Source of the DNA: Porpolomopsis calyptriformis
Lineage: Eukaryota > Basidiomycota > Agaricomycetes > Agaricales > Hygrophoraceae
Assembly: GCA_951640195.1 (NCBI GenBank)
Contig: OX621168.1
Location: 1,426,001-1,490,000 of the forward strand
Reading direction: 5' to 3'
DNA length: 64,000 nt
This document shows positions 10,570-20,333 of the stretch, in pieces. The notes below the pieces were generated by a model that worked only from the letters and a program-made list of their open reading frames with translations, did no database searches and was not told the DNA's origin. A program made the translations under genes and the position numbers. The number at the start of each line of letters is the position of its first letter. The first letter of the stretch is position 1.

Positions 10570-12003
10570 TTAATGGAACTCTTTCATCGCAAGCCAAGTA
10601 TTGACTGTATGAGTCTCCAGATTGAGCGTCAGTGTCTCTAGCCGGGAGCAAGCTTGGATGACTGAGTGGACAAACTTCAACTCGGTGGCCCTTTCATTGG
10701 GTAGACAATATTCCAAGGTCAAGAGGCGCAATGTGGGGAATAATGCCAGCCATTTGGGGAGGGCCAAGAGGGTCTCGTTGCTTTGGTGGCTGGCCAGGAC
10801 TGAAACACGCCAGTTCAAGCAAACGACTTGATGCATCGAACGCTCAATCCTGTTGGCACCATTGACGTCCACATCGAGCCATGCAGCGAGAGCGTTATCT
10901 TCCCTGTCAAACTTGAGGGTTAGCTCAAGCTCGTTGGGATAGCGCCTGATACATTCTAATGCATCATTCATGGCAGAAGGATTGAATAGATTCGTTTGAT
11001 CTGGATATGGATTGAGAGAGATACCACGAAGAGAAGGAAATGCAGCATCTTCCAAAATGTGTACAACGGACTCAAGGGGCGAATCCAACTTGGCAATCCC
11101 TGGAAGAGAGATCATGGGGTATTTATCGTCGCGTCGCGACAAGCCTTGACACTCCACCGATGTGACAGTTTGATGGCGGGCAAGAAAAGTGGCGAAAGAG
11201 GGGAAGGAGATCTGTTGATCATCGGCTGCGATGCGAAATTCCGAGAGAGTGGGGCAATCGATAGCTGAAAGAAGGCCATCCCAGGGGAATTTTTCCCCAG
11301 CATTTTTAAGGGAAAGAGTGGTGATAGGTGAGGCACTGATGAGTTTGATTGCCCAATGAAGAAATAAAGGATGGAAAAGCATCGATGTTGTATTTATTAC
11401 AAGTTCCGCCAACTTGGAACAATGGGAGGTGTCCAAGAGGCTATCATGGGCATCTTGTTTCGGTGGGGGCCCTTGCAACATCTGAGCAACTGGTAAGATG
11501 AAACTGGTGAAATGTTTTGATGAGTGGCTACGTACTCTCTCCGAATTCATCAAATCAGAAATAATAAAGGTCAGTGATGTACAAGATCTGGCAATTATCT
11601 TGGCGAGGAGACCATGAATGATTTGAATAAGTCCATCTTCCCGCATTATAGAGGGGTAAAACCCATACAGATCGAGGTAAACGGTTTTCACAGACGACAA
11701 TTTGACAACCAAACGTTCCAGTCCACGAAGTTCCGAGTAATTGCAAATGGAACCGAACCAGAAAATGCCATCAATTGAGGTGAGTTGGACTGAGATTCTG
11801 AGAAAGGGGAGGATGTGAAAGTTAGAAAAGCCGAAAGATATGTACTGGTGTGGGTAGAGAACTCCGTGTCGGGAAAGGTAGCATGAAATCGCGATGATGT
11901 TCAGGTGCCTGCAAGACTTGGCGAGAGAGAACAGATCTGCACCATCCAAGTCATCGAATATTTGGAAAGAAAGCTCGTTGGGAAGTGATAGGAGCGTGCT
12001 CAT
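10570..12003 (-). CDS. F-box/LRR-like protein, copy C
   Basis: Intronless, 477 aa, starting at 12003 with MSTLLSLPNELSFQ. F-box residues 4-45 are almost identical to copy A, but ALAKSC reads SLAKSC. The downstream FHILPFLRISVQLTS block and the ERLVVKLSSVKTV block match the family. The region around residues 60-160 differs most from copy A (IFWFGSICNYSELRGLERLV), as expected if the substrate-binding face has diverged. It ends NTWLAMKEFH. No lesion is visible. It is probably a functional SCF adaptor with unknown target. Confidence 0.8.
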   Translation of the reverse strand: MSTLLSLPNELSFQIFDDLDGADLFSLAKSCRHLNIIAISCYLSRHGVLYPHQYISFGFSNFHILPFLRISVQLTSIDGIFWFGSICNYSELRGLERLVVKLSSVKTVYLDLYGFYPSIMREDGLIQIIHGLLAKIIARSCTSLTFIISDLMNSERVRSHSSKHFTSFILPVAQMLQGPPPKQDAHDSLLDTSHCSKLAELVINTTSMLFHPLFLHWAIKLISASPITTLSLKNAGEKFPWDGLLSAIDCPTLSEFRIAADDQQISFPSFATFLARHQTVTSVECQGLSRRDDKYPMISLPGIAKLDSPLESVVHILEDAAFPSLRGISLNPYPDQTNLFNPSAMNDALECIRRYPNELELTLKFDREDNALAAWLDVDVNGANRIERSMHQVVCLNWRVSVLASHQSNETLLALPKWLALFPTLRLLTLEYCLPNERATELKFVHSVIQACSRLETLTLNLETHTVNTWLAMKEFH

Positions 12004-12452
12004 CGTCTAATTTGGACTCCGCCCGTGGCAGTACGTATACAAAACTTCATATATTTTCATCACCAGTTAAACGCTCTTGCCCAAGCCTCGTAGATGCTAA
12101 ACTGGGAGGAAGCGACATCTCATTAAAGCAGAGAGAACATCATCATTATCCACTAAATTTCAATGCCCATTTTCCTTTCGACTTGGTCTAGATCTCCCCT
12201 TCAACGCGTAAACACAGCAGTCTTCTGAGAGAAAGGCCTAATCAGGTTGCAGACTCTGTAATGACATTGCCGGTGAGTTTTGGCGGGATGTTGTGATGCG
12301 ATGGTGAAGATGCGAATGAGAAAGACCGAGGGTGCGACAGATGCATTTTGAAAACGTGGATAGGAACGTATCACCGTTCGAGGGCACATTCGATCGGGAT
12401 CGCTTCGTCAGATAGTTTCCCAAAATACCGTGTCATCATTAGGCCTTCTCAT
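12004..12452. other. Intergenic between copy C and F-box gene D
   Basis: This holds the upstream region of copy C, then a flank block (about 12205-12420) that elsewhere follows a family gene stop. No family gene precedes it here. Confidence 0.45.
12205..12420 (-). repeat. Orphan family flank block, copy 3
   Basis: The runs cagtcttctgagagaaaggc, gacattgccggtgagttttgg, aaagaccgagggtgcgac and tgcattttgaaaacgtgga match the other blocks. Upstream on the minus strand sits the unrelated gene D, so the coding exon that belonged to this block seems to have been lost. Confidence 0.5.
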
Positions 12453-14141
12453 TCAGAATGATCTGTTTCCTCGAACCACGACGCATTGAGCGTCTGGTAT
12501 TCGCTCGGCAATGATCGTCCCTGCCCGAATGCAATGGCTCAAAGGATACGTTTGCTTGATTTCAATATAGCGAAGCGCCCAATTGCGGTACACTCGCTTT
12601 TTCATTTCGAATTCAAACGCGTCGAGTGTGTACACGGCATCCGGCGAAGGCGGGCGGTACAATCTTGAAGCCCAATGCCAATGGTATTCCCTGTGAACCC
12701 TGTAATATAGGCGGCCAGCTTGGTGTGCGCAAATGAGTCCGATCTTGAGGGTGAGCTTCTTAAGGTCAGGGAGGACGAACGCCAATAAGTCCACGAGTTC
12801 TGGACTAAGAACCTCGACTGGAAGAAGAAGTGTCTTGAGTCCTGTATTTGCGGGCCGACCCGAGAACGCCAAAACAAGTGTTTCCACTTGTTCGTAAGTG
12901 AGGTTGGCTTCGTTGAAGGATGCGTCAAGAACCAACGTGGTAAGTGTCATTGAAAAAGAACGGGCTATTTCCAGGATGGCCGCCTTTAATGTAGGCCGCT
13001 GGAACAGAGCCCGCGAGTTGTAGTATATCTCCAGTGTCACTAGATGGTAAAGGCCACCGTGAAACACTTGTCTGACAGCGTCATCAACCTCCTGAAGGTC
13101 ATGAAGACCATCTGGGTGGATTCCTGTGAAATACAAAGAAAGATGCTGTAATGTGTTGGCGCTGCTCTCCAACAAACGAGAGAGCACCATGGGGGTTGAG
13201 ATTTGGACATATTTGCCAGATACGATACTGAGCTCGAGTTTGAGTCGTTTTAGGCGGGGGGAAGGCTCCGCTACGGGGAGTGCAGGTGTAGGATCCGTTG
13301 GTAGCAAGAACAGTGTAGCGTCTACGAAGGATAATGATTGGAGGGTCGCGCAATGACGGCTGAAGAAGGGTGCAACTGAACCACGAAAATTTTCAATTTC
13401 GCCTATCGACCGTTCGGATGAGGGATGCACGTTAAGAAACAGATTCCTCAGAACTGGAAAGTGGATTGAAGGCGATTCGAGGAGAACTCGATGGAAGCTC
13501 TCTAAAGGTGACTCCCAATCAAGGGTGCACAGATTAGGGCCAAGGGACATCCATATATAAGCCATTACTAGGATTGAGTGGATATCAGCTTGGTAAGTCC
13601 AGCGTACTTTGTATTTCGTGATAAGAGAAAAACAAGCGAGGGTGTCGGCTAGAGCCTTGGAGTACCTGTCAAAGAGTTCAGAAGTTGAATTCTGATATTT
13701 CTGCTCGGTATGTTTGGGTGAGCTGGAGGATTCTCGGCGGAAACGACGAAGAACGGGGAAGGTTGGTTTCCACGGGCGAGAGTACACCTCCAGCGCACGA
13801 CAGTCATAGCATTTGAAATATTGATCGAGGAAGGTGGCATCTACACTGAGTGTACGAATGCGACCTGCAACGATGGGATTTCTGAGAGGCATGATATAAA
13901 TCTGCGCTTTGGCTTCAAAGGTAATGTACACCTACCTCAGTCTCTCCCAGCATCGTAGAGTCTTGGCCCACCCAGAGTCGTTCATGGGGTGGGCATGAAA
14001 TAGTTGCACCTCTCGATAATGTGCGTCCAAAGCGACCTGAAAGAAGGCACTATTAAGTGTACGGAGCTGGCTCCAGAGTATTTCATCTGGGATGAACTGG
14101 GCGATCAAACGCCAAATTTCGTCTGGGACGTTGGGAGCCAT
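12453..14141 (-). CDS. F-box domain protein of a second family (gene D)
   Basis: Two exons, 14141-13936 and 13881-12453, joined across a 54 bp GT-AG intron, give 544 aa. The N-terminus (MAPNVPDEIWRLIAQFIPDE...LNSAFFQVALDAHYREVQL) is the degenerate F-box-like start common in agaricomycete proteins. An in-frame ATG at 14189 would add 16 residues. The intron join restores WERLRNPIVAGRIRTLSV, a typical block of this family. Leucine-rich stretches follow (LKRLKLELSIVS, TLVLDASFNEANL, DLLAFVLPDLKKLTLKIGL). It shares no clear sequence with the array family and probably sits there by chance. The role is presumed to be an SCF adaptor, or a structural F-box protein without known partner. Confidence 0.75.
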
Positions 14142-14204
14142 GTTCGTTTTGATGGAGATGCGGTGCAGTCCGCAATTGGAACCAGCCACGACTGACTACT
14201 GGAA

Positions 14205-16903
14205 ATGCTCGACCACTGCTCGATATCGCACAGAGGTCAGTCAGCGATAGTTTCGATACCATAACTTTCGCATGAATGTTCCCTTGAAGGTGGAATAGTC
14301 TTGTGGTCGCGATCGTTCACGCCTGACGCCTCACAGCTTGCTTCGTCCCCATGCTCGCCTGTGAACTCCCTTATTCGGGAAGCGCTCATCGAGGGGCGAA
14401 CAAAGGAAGAAAAGTACGAGAGAGACGGCTACGCTGTTAAATGGATGTTTGTGAACGATTTTGAGCTCATATTTGCAGTGAGTGAGATAGCTTGGGCTGT
14501 TTCTCGTGCCAGCCTTTGACGGAGAAATATCACTTATAGGTTGTGTATCAGCGTATACTCCAACTAACATATGTCGACGAACTCCTAGCTACGCTCAAGG
14601 CGCTCTTCGTGAAGCTCTTTGGACCTTTTCTATCCACGTTTGTCACGTCCTTGCACGCGGTCAACACGAAGGAAACCATCCAAACCGTTGTCTCTTCGTG
14701 GAATTTTGCCAAAGCCTTTGAGGGCTGGGACAACGTCTTTGATAAACTTCTCAAAGGTTTGGAAGAGAAAGCTGCGCAGGTTAGTCGCGCTCCCATTTTG
14801 GTTTCTTATTTTGCTGGAAGGGTACGCATCACATAGGACCGTAGGTCTCGTTTACGTACTACAGTTCGTCCCTCCATCGAGCCCAGTCCTCCGTCGGACG
14901 ATCTCAGCACTCGTAAGTCTTAAAGCTCTCGCCCCCCAACTCTCTGACAAGTCCATATAGTCCCAACCCAAACACCCTCTGCACCTCTTGATGAACAACA
15001 GATTGCTCGGAATGTACAAGCTCTCAAAAATAGGCTTCGCGGTCGAGGCGGTAGGCGAGGAGGGCGAGGGTTGGGACGTTCGGAGACTGGTGGCGGAAGA
15101 GACAGTCTACCAAGTTCCGAGTGATTTTTTTTCTAGCTCCAACAGTTGAAGAGTTGATAAACAACTTCCTTCCAGCTCCGAAGCAACGAACAAACGAAAG
15201 GCGAAGGCAAAGGCGCAACGCAAGTGGGGCGACGAAGCTCCGACTGAGACGGACATGGCTTCTCTGGACTTTAGCGAGGACAAGCCTGACTCAAGTGGTC
15301 TGAATGGCACGACGGGCTCGCATGACGTGCACGGGTTGGTTGACCAGTCGTCCCTCGGCACGAGAACGCGAGATGGATTGTACGAAGTTCGGGATTGGGA
15401 ATTTTCAAAGGAAGAAAGCAACGCGGATGATGTCATCTCCCAGGCGCTCAAATCGGCGGAAACTTCCAAAAACACGTCGTCTTCTGGCTCTTTGGGAGCG
15501 TTGGCTTCAATATTTGCTCGTTTGACAGGGTCCAAGGTGTTGACCCAGGAGGATCTCAAGCCAGTTCTGGAGGCGATGAAACAGCACTTGATGCAAAAAA
15601 ATGTCGCGAGAGATACAGCGGAGAAAGTGTGCGAAGGAGTGGGAGAGAATCTCGTGGGCAAAAAAGTCGGAGGTTTTCAAAGTATGCGGTCCATTACTTG
15701 CTACACGAACTCAACTGAATTCTGATACCTCACTTTCTAGCCACCAGCGCGGCCGTTCGCATGGCGCTATCTACTACCCTCACACGTATCTTGACTCCCA
15801 AGACTTCCACCGATCTATTGTTATCCATCAAGACGAAGCTAACCTCTCCCTTACCATCCACCCAGCAACGACTCCCATACACAATCGCCTTTGTCGGGGT
15901 GAACGGGGTCGGCAAGAGCACCAACTTGTCAAAAGTCTGCTTCTGGCTGATCCAAAATGAGATGAAGGTGTTGATTGCTGCTTGCGACACCTTCAGGTAT
16001 GATTCCAATTTGTTTTCCCAGGATAACTTGCCGCTCATCCGTGGATTCCAGGAGTGGGGCTGTAGAGCAATTGCGGGTGCACGTGCGGAATTTGAGCACG
16101 CTGACTGTCAATAGGAGAACTGGTGAAGGTGGGGTGGAGCTATTTGAGAGGGGGTATGGTAAGGATGCTGCAGGTATCGCAAAGGAAGCTATCACATACG
16201 GTAGGCTTCCTCACCGAGTTTTGATGATCAAGATCCTTTCTCAAGAAGTGCATGCTCCAGCTAAGGAAAATGATTTTGATGTCGTTCTGATCGACACTGC
16301 TGGGAGGATGCAAGACAACGAGGTGAGGATGGAAGAGAAATATCCGATTATTTCTGATTATTTCTGATGGATTCACGATCAGCCTCTGATGCGGGCACTT
16401 GCTAAGGTACGTTAAGTGTTCGTTTATCGAGAATTTTTAGAACGCGAACAACGCGAACTGCTTGCTTGCCTAGCTGGTTTCCGTTAACAACCCGGACAAA
16501 ATTATCTTCGTTGGAGAGGCCTTGGTGGGGAATGAAGCTGTCGACCAGCTCATTAAATTCGACCGCGCCCTTCGAGATTTCTCGTTAGCCTCGGCAACTG
16601 CAGGGAAAGGGCGGGGGATCGATGGTATGTTGGTAACGAAATGGGACACGGTGGATGACAAGGTCGGCTTGGCTTGGCTTGAGACCGTTTCGAAGGAACG
16701 CTAAAGGGTTTTCTTGAGCAGGTTGGGGCCGCTCTGTCAATGACATACGTTACCGGGCAACCCATCATTTTTGTTGGTTGTGGGCAGGCATGCTTTTTTT
16801 TTTTCCCGTTGTGATTGCACAGCTTCTGATTGTCTCATAGACTTATACCGACCTGCGGCAGTTGAGAGTGGGCAATGTGGTCCAAGCCATTCTTAGTGAC
16901 TGA
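14205..16903 (+). CDS. SRPRA: Signal recognition particle receptor alpha subunit
   Basis: Thirteen exons: 14205-14235, 14290-14477, 14540-14779, 14837-14912, 14961-15120, 15176-15681, 15741-15996, 16052-16200, 16261-16322, 16383-16406, 16474-16662, 16722-16787, 16841-16903. The product is 669 aa. The N-terminal SRX domain ([20 protein letters not shown] to about residue 125) binds the beta subunit at the ER membrane. A charged Arg/Gly linker follows. The NG GTPase domain has G1 GVNGVGKST at 453-461, [29 protein letters not shown], the TKWDTVDDK nucleotide-specificity motif and TYTDLRQL. It docks ribosome-SRP complexes to the translocon. Every exon join keeps frame and recreates family sequence. 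Exon 10 is only 24 nt and the last intron is GC-AG. Segment [17 protein letters not shown] is slightly unusual but was read as coding. Confidence 0.95.
16788..16840 (+). other. GC-AG intron in SRP receptor gene
   Basis: The exon ends CAG and the intron starts GCATGC; it ends CTCATAG. Splicing here joins VGCGQ to TYTDLRQL, which is the conserved sequence, and no GT donor gives that join. Confidence 0.75.
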
Positions 16904-17185
16904 GGGACTCTATCGTACAATATGAATATCGTGAACCCAAAATATCTCGGAAACATAGCAGATAGCTGAATATGAATATAAATAGCGTTCAAATACTTGC
17001 GCTAATTACAAAGTCCAAAGAAAAGGTATAAATCTGTCGTGTCGAAGGAAAGAAATGTAGGGTAATCAAGGAAAGACGCGAAGGCTGCGGGGGGTGCAGC
17101 AGGAAAGCAAAAGAAAACGAGAGTGAAAGACCAGCGTTCAAGAAAGATAAAGCAAAAAAAAAAAGTGTGGATGGCCACGGTTCAC

Positions 17186-18184
17186 TTACAGCCCTTCCCA
17201 CTTTTCGCGAATAGGGAAATTGTAAGAGCCCTGGGAGTAAGGGGGGGAGTCGAAAGAGCGGAACTGGGGTCGTTCGAACCCGCCGGGCATGACGGTCAAG
17301 AACTCCGCGGAGGGGGCCTTGCGATTCCTGCGTGCCTTCAGGTAGAAATAGAGGGCGATGAGGATGAGCGAGAAGAAGATGAACCCGCCGATAACGCCGC
17401 CGGCGATTGCGGCAGCGCTTTGGGCACGCACTGCGTTTTGAGATGAAAAGGTAGCTGGAGATAGTGGAGAGCTAGTGGAAGTGGAAGTGGAAGTGGAAGT
17501 GGAAGTGGAAGTGGGGGTGTCTGAGGGAGAAGTGGAGGGGAGTGCGTAGGAAGAGGAGAGACTAGAAGCGGAAAAGGGCTGGGAAGATAGTATGGTGGAA
17601 AGTGGACCAGTTTGAGTATTTGCTGTGTCTGGGCTGGATGAGGTCGTCGTTGCGGTGGCGGTGGTCGATGCTAGGGAGGTGGTGCCAACTTGAGGGGGTG
17701 AACTCGCTCCATCGCCGGATCCACCACCTCCACCATTGTTAGAAGTGTTGTCGCTGCCGTTCGTATTACCACCTCCAGAGTTTGCGGGGGGTGGAGGACT
17801 CACAGGAGGCTGAGTATTCGCGGGTGGAGGTGGTGGAGGTGGAGGTGGTGGAGGTGGTGGAGGATTCGGAGCGGGTGGAGGATTCTTGGGGGGTGGAGGA
17901 TTCTTGGGGGGTGGAGGACTCTTGGGGGGTGGAGGATTCTTCGGAGGTGGGGGATTCTTCGGAGGTGGAGGATCCTTGGAGGGTTTCTGGCCACCCTTGT
18001 CGTCACGCCCGTTGAAAATGCAAAAGAGGCAAGGAATGAGGTCCCTGGTACTGACAAGATGGAAATCCTGAAAAGCAGGTAAGATTTTGATTTTTTTGAT
18101 GAGAGAAAAGACGGACCCTTGTGTCGGGTTGCACGCTCCTAAGTGAATGGGAGGAAGGGAAAGCCATTTGTTGGTGACCAGCAC
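17186..18184 (-). CDS. Proline-rich single-pass membrane protein
   Basis: A 332 aa reading frame. The N-terminal start is uncertain: the first 58 residues look poorly coding and may hide an intron and a signal peptide. Then come six PPPPK(N/S)-type repeats, a run of 14 prolines, a Gly/Asn/Ser-rich stretch and a long Ser/Thr-rich segment with an (ST)n run. One membrane helix follows (AAAIAGGVIGGFIFFSLILI) with a basic KARRNRK stop-transfer and a cytosolic tail of about 45 residues ending EKWEGL. This layout (glycosylatable Ser/Thr stalk, one helix, short tail) resembles fungal cell-wall stress sensors or SKG6/Mid2-like proteins, but no family motif is clear. It is divergent from glyoxalase II. 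Confidence 0.6.
   Translation of the reverse strand: MLVTNKWLSLPPIHLGACNPTQGSVFSLIKKIKILPAFQDFHLVSTRDLIPCLFCIFNGRDDKGGQKPSKDPPPPKNPPPPKNPPPPKSPPPPKNPPPPKNPPPAPNPPPPPPPPPPPPPPANTQPPVSPPPPANSGGGNTNGSDNTSNNGGGGGSGDGASSPPQVGTTSLASTTATATTTSSSPDTANTQTGPLSTILSSQPFSASSLSSSYALPSTSPSDTPTSTSTSTSTSTSTSSPLSPATFSSQNAVRAQSAAAIAGGVIGGFIFFSLILIALYFYLKARRNRKAPSAEFLTVMPGGFERPQFRSFDSPPYSQGSYNFPIREKWEGL
17476..17515 (-). repeat. Hexanucleotide tandem repeat coding (Ser-Thr)n
   Basis: The plus strand shows repeated gtggaa units, encoding Ser-Thr pairs in the stalk of the membrane protein. Copy number is likely to vary between strains. Confidence 0.8.
17885..17980 (-). repeat. Coding repeat PPPPK(N/S), 18 bp period
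   Basis: About six near-identical 18 bp units (plus strand ggtggaggattcttgggg-like) encode the proline-rich wall-spanning segment. Confidence 0.8.
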
Positions 18185-18275
18185 GAGAAGTCTAAGCTGA
18201 GGGTATTTGAGATTAGTCTGGCTAATCTGCTGGCATAAAGGAGAGGGAGAAGGTAAAGAACGGTCGTCGTCGACG

Positions 18276-19320
18276 ATGGGTGCGGAGCTGAGCAGATGGG
18301 ATCAATACGCTAAAAAAAGAACAAGCAACGAGCTCATGCTCAGATTGCTGCAAGCCAGAATGCACATCGTGCCTGTCCCCGTCCGCAACGACAATTACGC
18401 GTATTTCCTCGTCGACAAAATAGCGAACAAGGCAGCGGTCATCGACCCGTTCGATGTCCCAAAAATACAGACAGAGGCAAAGAAACTCGGCGTCGAAATC
18501 GTTGCCAATCTCACCACTCATCATCATCGGGATCACAGCGGTGGAAACAGCGTTCATCTTTCCCTGATCCATCGAACTCTCACTCATTTGATTATCTAGG
18601 CCTTTGTCTGTGCATGTTCATTAAAGCTATCGTACAGCGTTCACCCTTTTCTAGGCCTCAGCTTATCCCGGAGCACCGATCTACGGCGGATCGAACAAGA
18701 TACAGGCTCTGACAGACATCGTCAGGGACAGATCCGAGTTCACGGTCGGCGACAACATCCAGGTCAGGTACGTATACCCATCCGTCCGTCCCCTCCCTGC
18801 ACTCCTTTGTCTCCCAGGTGTCTGGCAACCCCTTGCCATACCAAAGACTCCATTTGTTACTACGTGACCGACGCGTCCGAGGGCTCACAACCTGGGGTGG
18901 TCTTTACCGGAGACACCCTCTTCATAGCCGGCACAGGACGCTTCTTCGAGGGCACTGGCGCCGACATGCACACCGCGTTGTCGTACCTCGGCACACTCCC
19001 CGACGACACGGTCGTGTACAACGGCCACGAGTATACCTCGGATAACCTTGCCTTTGCGAAGCATATCGATCCCCAGAACGAGGCACTTCCTCGGCTGGAG
19101 GCCATCGTGAAGGCGAACGAGGTCACCACCGGGTTGTCAACGATCGGAGACGAAAAACAGTGGAATATTTTCATGCGCTTACAAACCCACGCCGTGAGGT
19201 AGGTAACTCGCCCATGAAAACCGAAGGCGTAACCCGTTGGTTGACAGGAAGGCTACCGGAGAGTCGTCGGACAGTGCGGTCATGGATGCATTGAGAGAGC
19301 AAAAGAACCAGTTCAAGTGA
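18276..19320 (+). CDS. GLO2: Glyoxalase II (hydroxyacylglutathione hydrolase)
   Basis: Five exons: 18276-18551, 18600-18605, 18655-18767, 18818-19198, 19248-19320, giving 282 aa. It hydrolyses S-lactoylglutathione to D-lactate and glutathione, the second step of methylglyoxal detoxification. The metallo-beta-lactamase metal motif is THHHRDHSGGN (residues 81-91). Other metal ligands appear in TPCHTKDS, FTGDTLF and NGHEYT. The C-terminal HxxR-type tail region is short. The 6 nt exon (GCC TTT) is inferred: including it gives 15 residues between GGN and the next GG, the spacing I recall for the human enzyme, while skipping it gives 13. The first 28 residues before MHIVPVPVRNDNYAY are an unusual extension. 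Starts at residue 21 (MLRLL) or residue 29 (MHIV) are possible, or the extension may be a targeting peptide. Confidence 0.88.
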
Positions 19321-19391
19321 AATGCATGCAGCAAGAACTTATGTGTGTACTGTAGATAGCATGGCGATCTCGACATCCAAACTGTAAGAAC

Positions 19392-20208
19392 TCAGCTCAT
19401 CCCGACCATCTTCAGGACGGCAGTGCGCGCGTATGGAATATATGATAGCGTGTACCATGTGAAGGCCAAGAATTCAATGATCACGAATACTGTAAAAGAC
19501 GCGATTAGCTTCAAGTCCTTGAAATAAACAGAGGGCTGCCTACTGATGCAAAGGATCTTGAATAAGGGGGTCAGCACAAGATAGTCAGAAAGAAAACATC
19601 GCACTCACTTCGTTATGGAGCACAAACGCGCCGACGAACACAAGACCAATCGACGCAAGGAATACGATGGTTGCCACAACGCGCACGGGCTTAAACATCT
19701 GTGGTGTATCCAATTAGCATTTCATAGATTTATAGATCGAGAACGCACGAGTTTCGTTTGTGTCCAGAACTACAGGCATGTTTCCGTTAGACTCGAAGAG
19801 AGGAAGAAAGACACTCACGCCGATCAAGAAACCTGTGCCGACGATGGACACAATCGTCCCAAACGCATATAGGACTGAAAGAGTGGGATGTGAGGGTCAA
19901 AACGAAAGAGTTGCAGGAAACGTACCGGCAAAAAGGGCGAGTTGCGAAAAGAACAAGAGTATACTCCCTATCAGGCTCAAAATGAAGCCAAGAGCCAAGC
20001 TATAGATGCATGCACGAACGTTAACTGGCCGCCACTCAATCCGTTCGAAATCTCTGGCAGGAGAGGGAACAACTCACCACCCACCAAACCCATACAGCCT
20101 CTGCGTCCTCGTCAATCCGAGAAACTTGAACGCCGATTCGCCTTCAAAAAATTGCGTCTCGGGGATAGCGCCTGCGGCTGCCTCGAGGTTGAACCACCCG
20201 TTTGCCAT
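19392..20208 (-). CDS. SFT2: SFT2-family Golgi/endosome transport protein
   Basis: Six exons on the minus strand: 20208-20078, 19999-19926, 19874-19819, 19698-19609, 19556-19544 and 19489-19392. The product is 153 aa with four hydrophobic helices. It begins MANGWFNLEAAAGAIPETQF and carries the family marks LTRTQRLYGF, LALGFILSLIGSILLF and the C-terminal FTWYTLSYIPYARTAVLKM, close to animal SFT2D proteins in length and order. SFT2 proteins act in vesicle fusion at the late Golgi. Exon 5 is only 13 nt. All joins keep frame and total exactly 154 codons. It is convergent with glyoxalase II, 71 bp between stops. Confidence 0.9.
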
Positions 20209-20333
20209 GTAGAAGAGTTATTCGAGTACGATAGATGATGTTGAGTGACGGGCAAGAGAAAGTTGAGACGTGGCCGATTCTCAATTCGCTACCTTCATCA
20301 CCTCAGCGCCAACGTGGGCAACCACTCCGAGCG

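Noticed and set aside
13882..13935. Two separate F-box-like genes at 12453-13931 and 13932-14189
   Set aside because: A 54 bp intron joins them and recreates a normal F-box protein N-terminus.
17476..18000. CRISPR-like or satellite array
   Set aside because: The short units are in-frame coding repeats (Ser-Thr and Pro-Lys) of one membrane protein.
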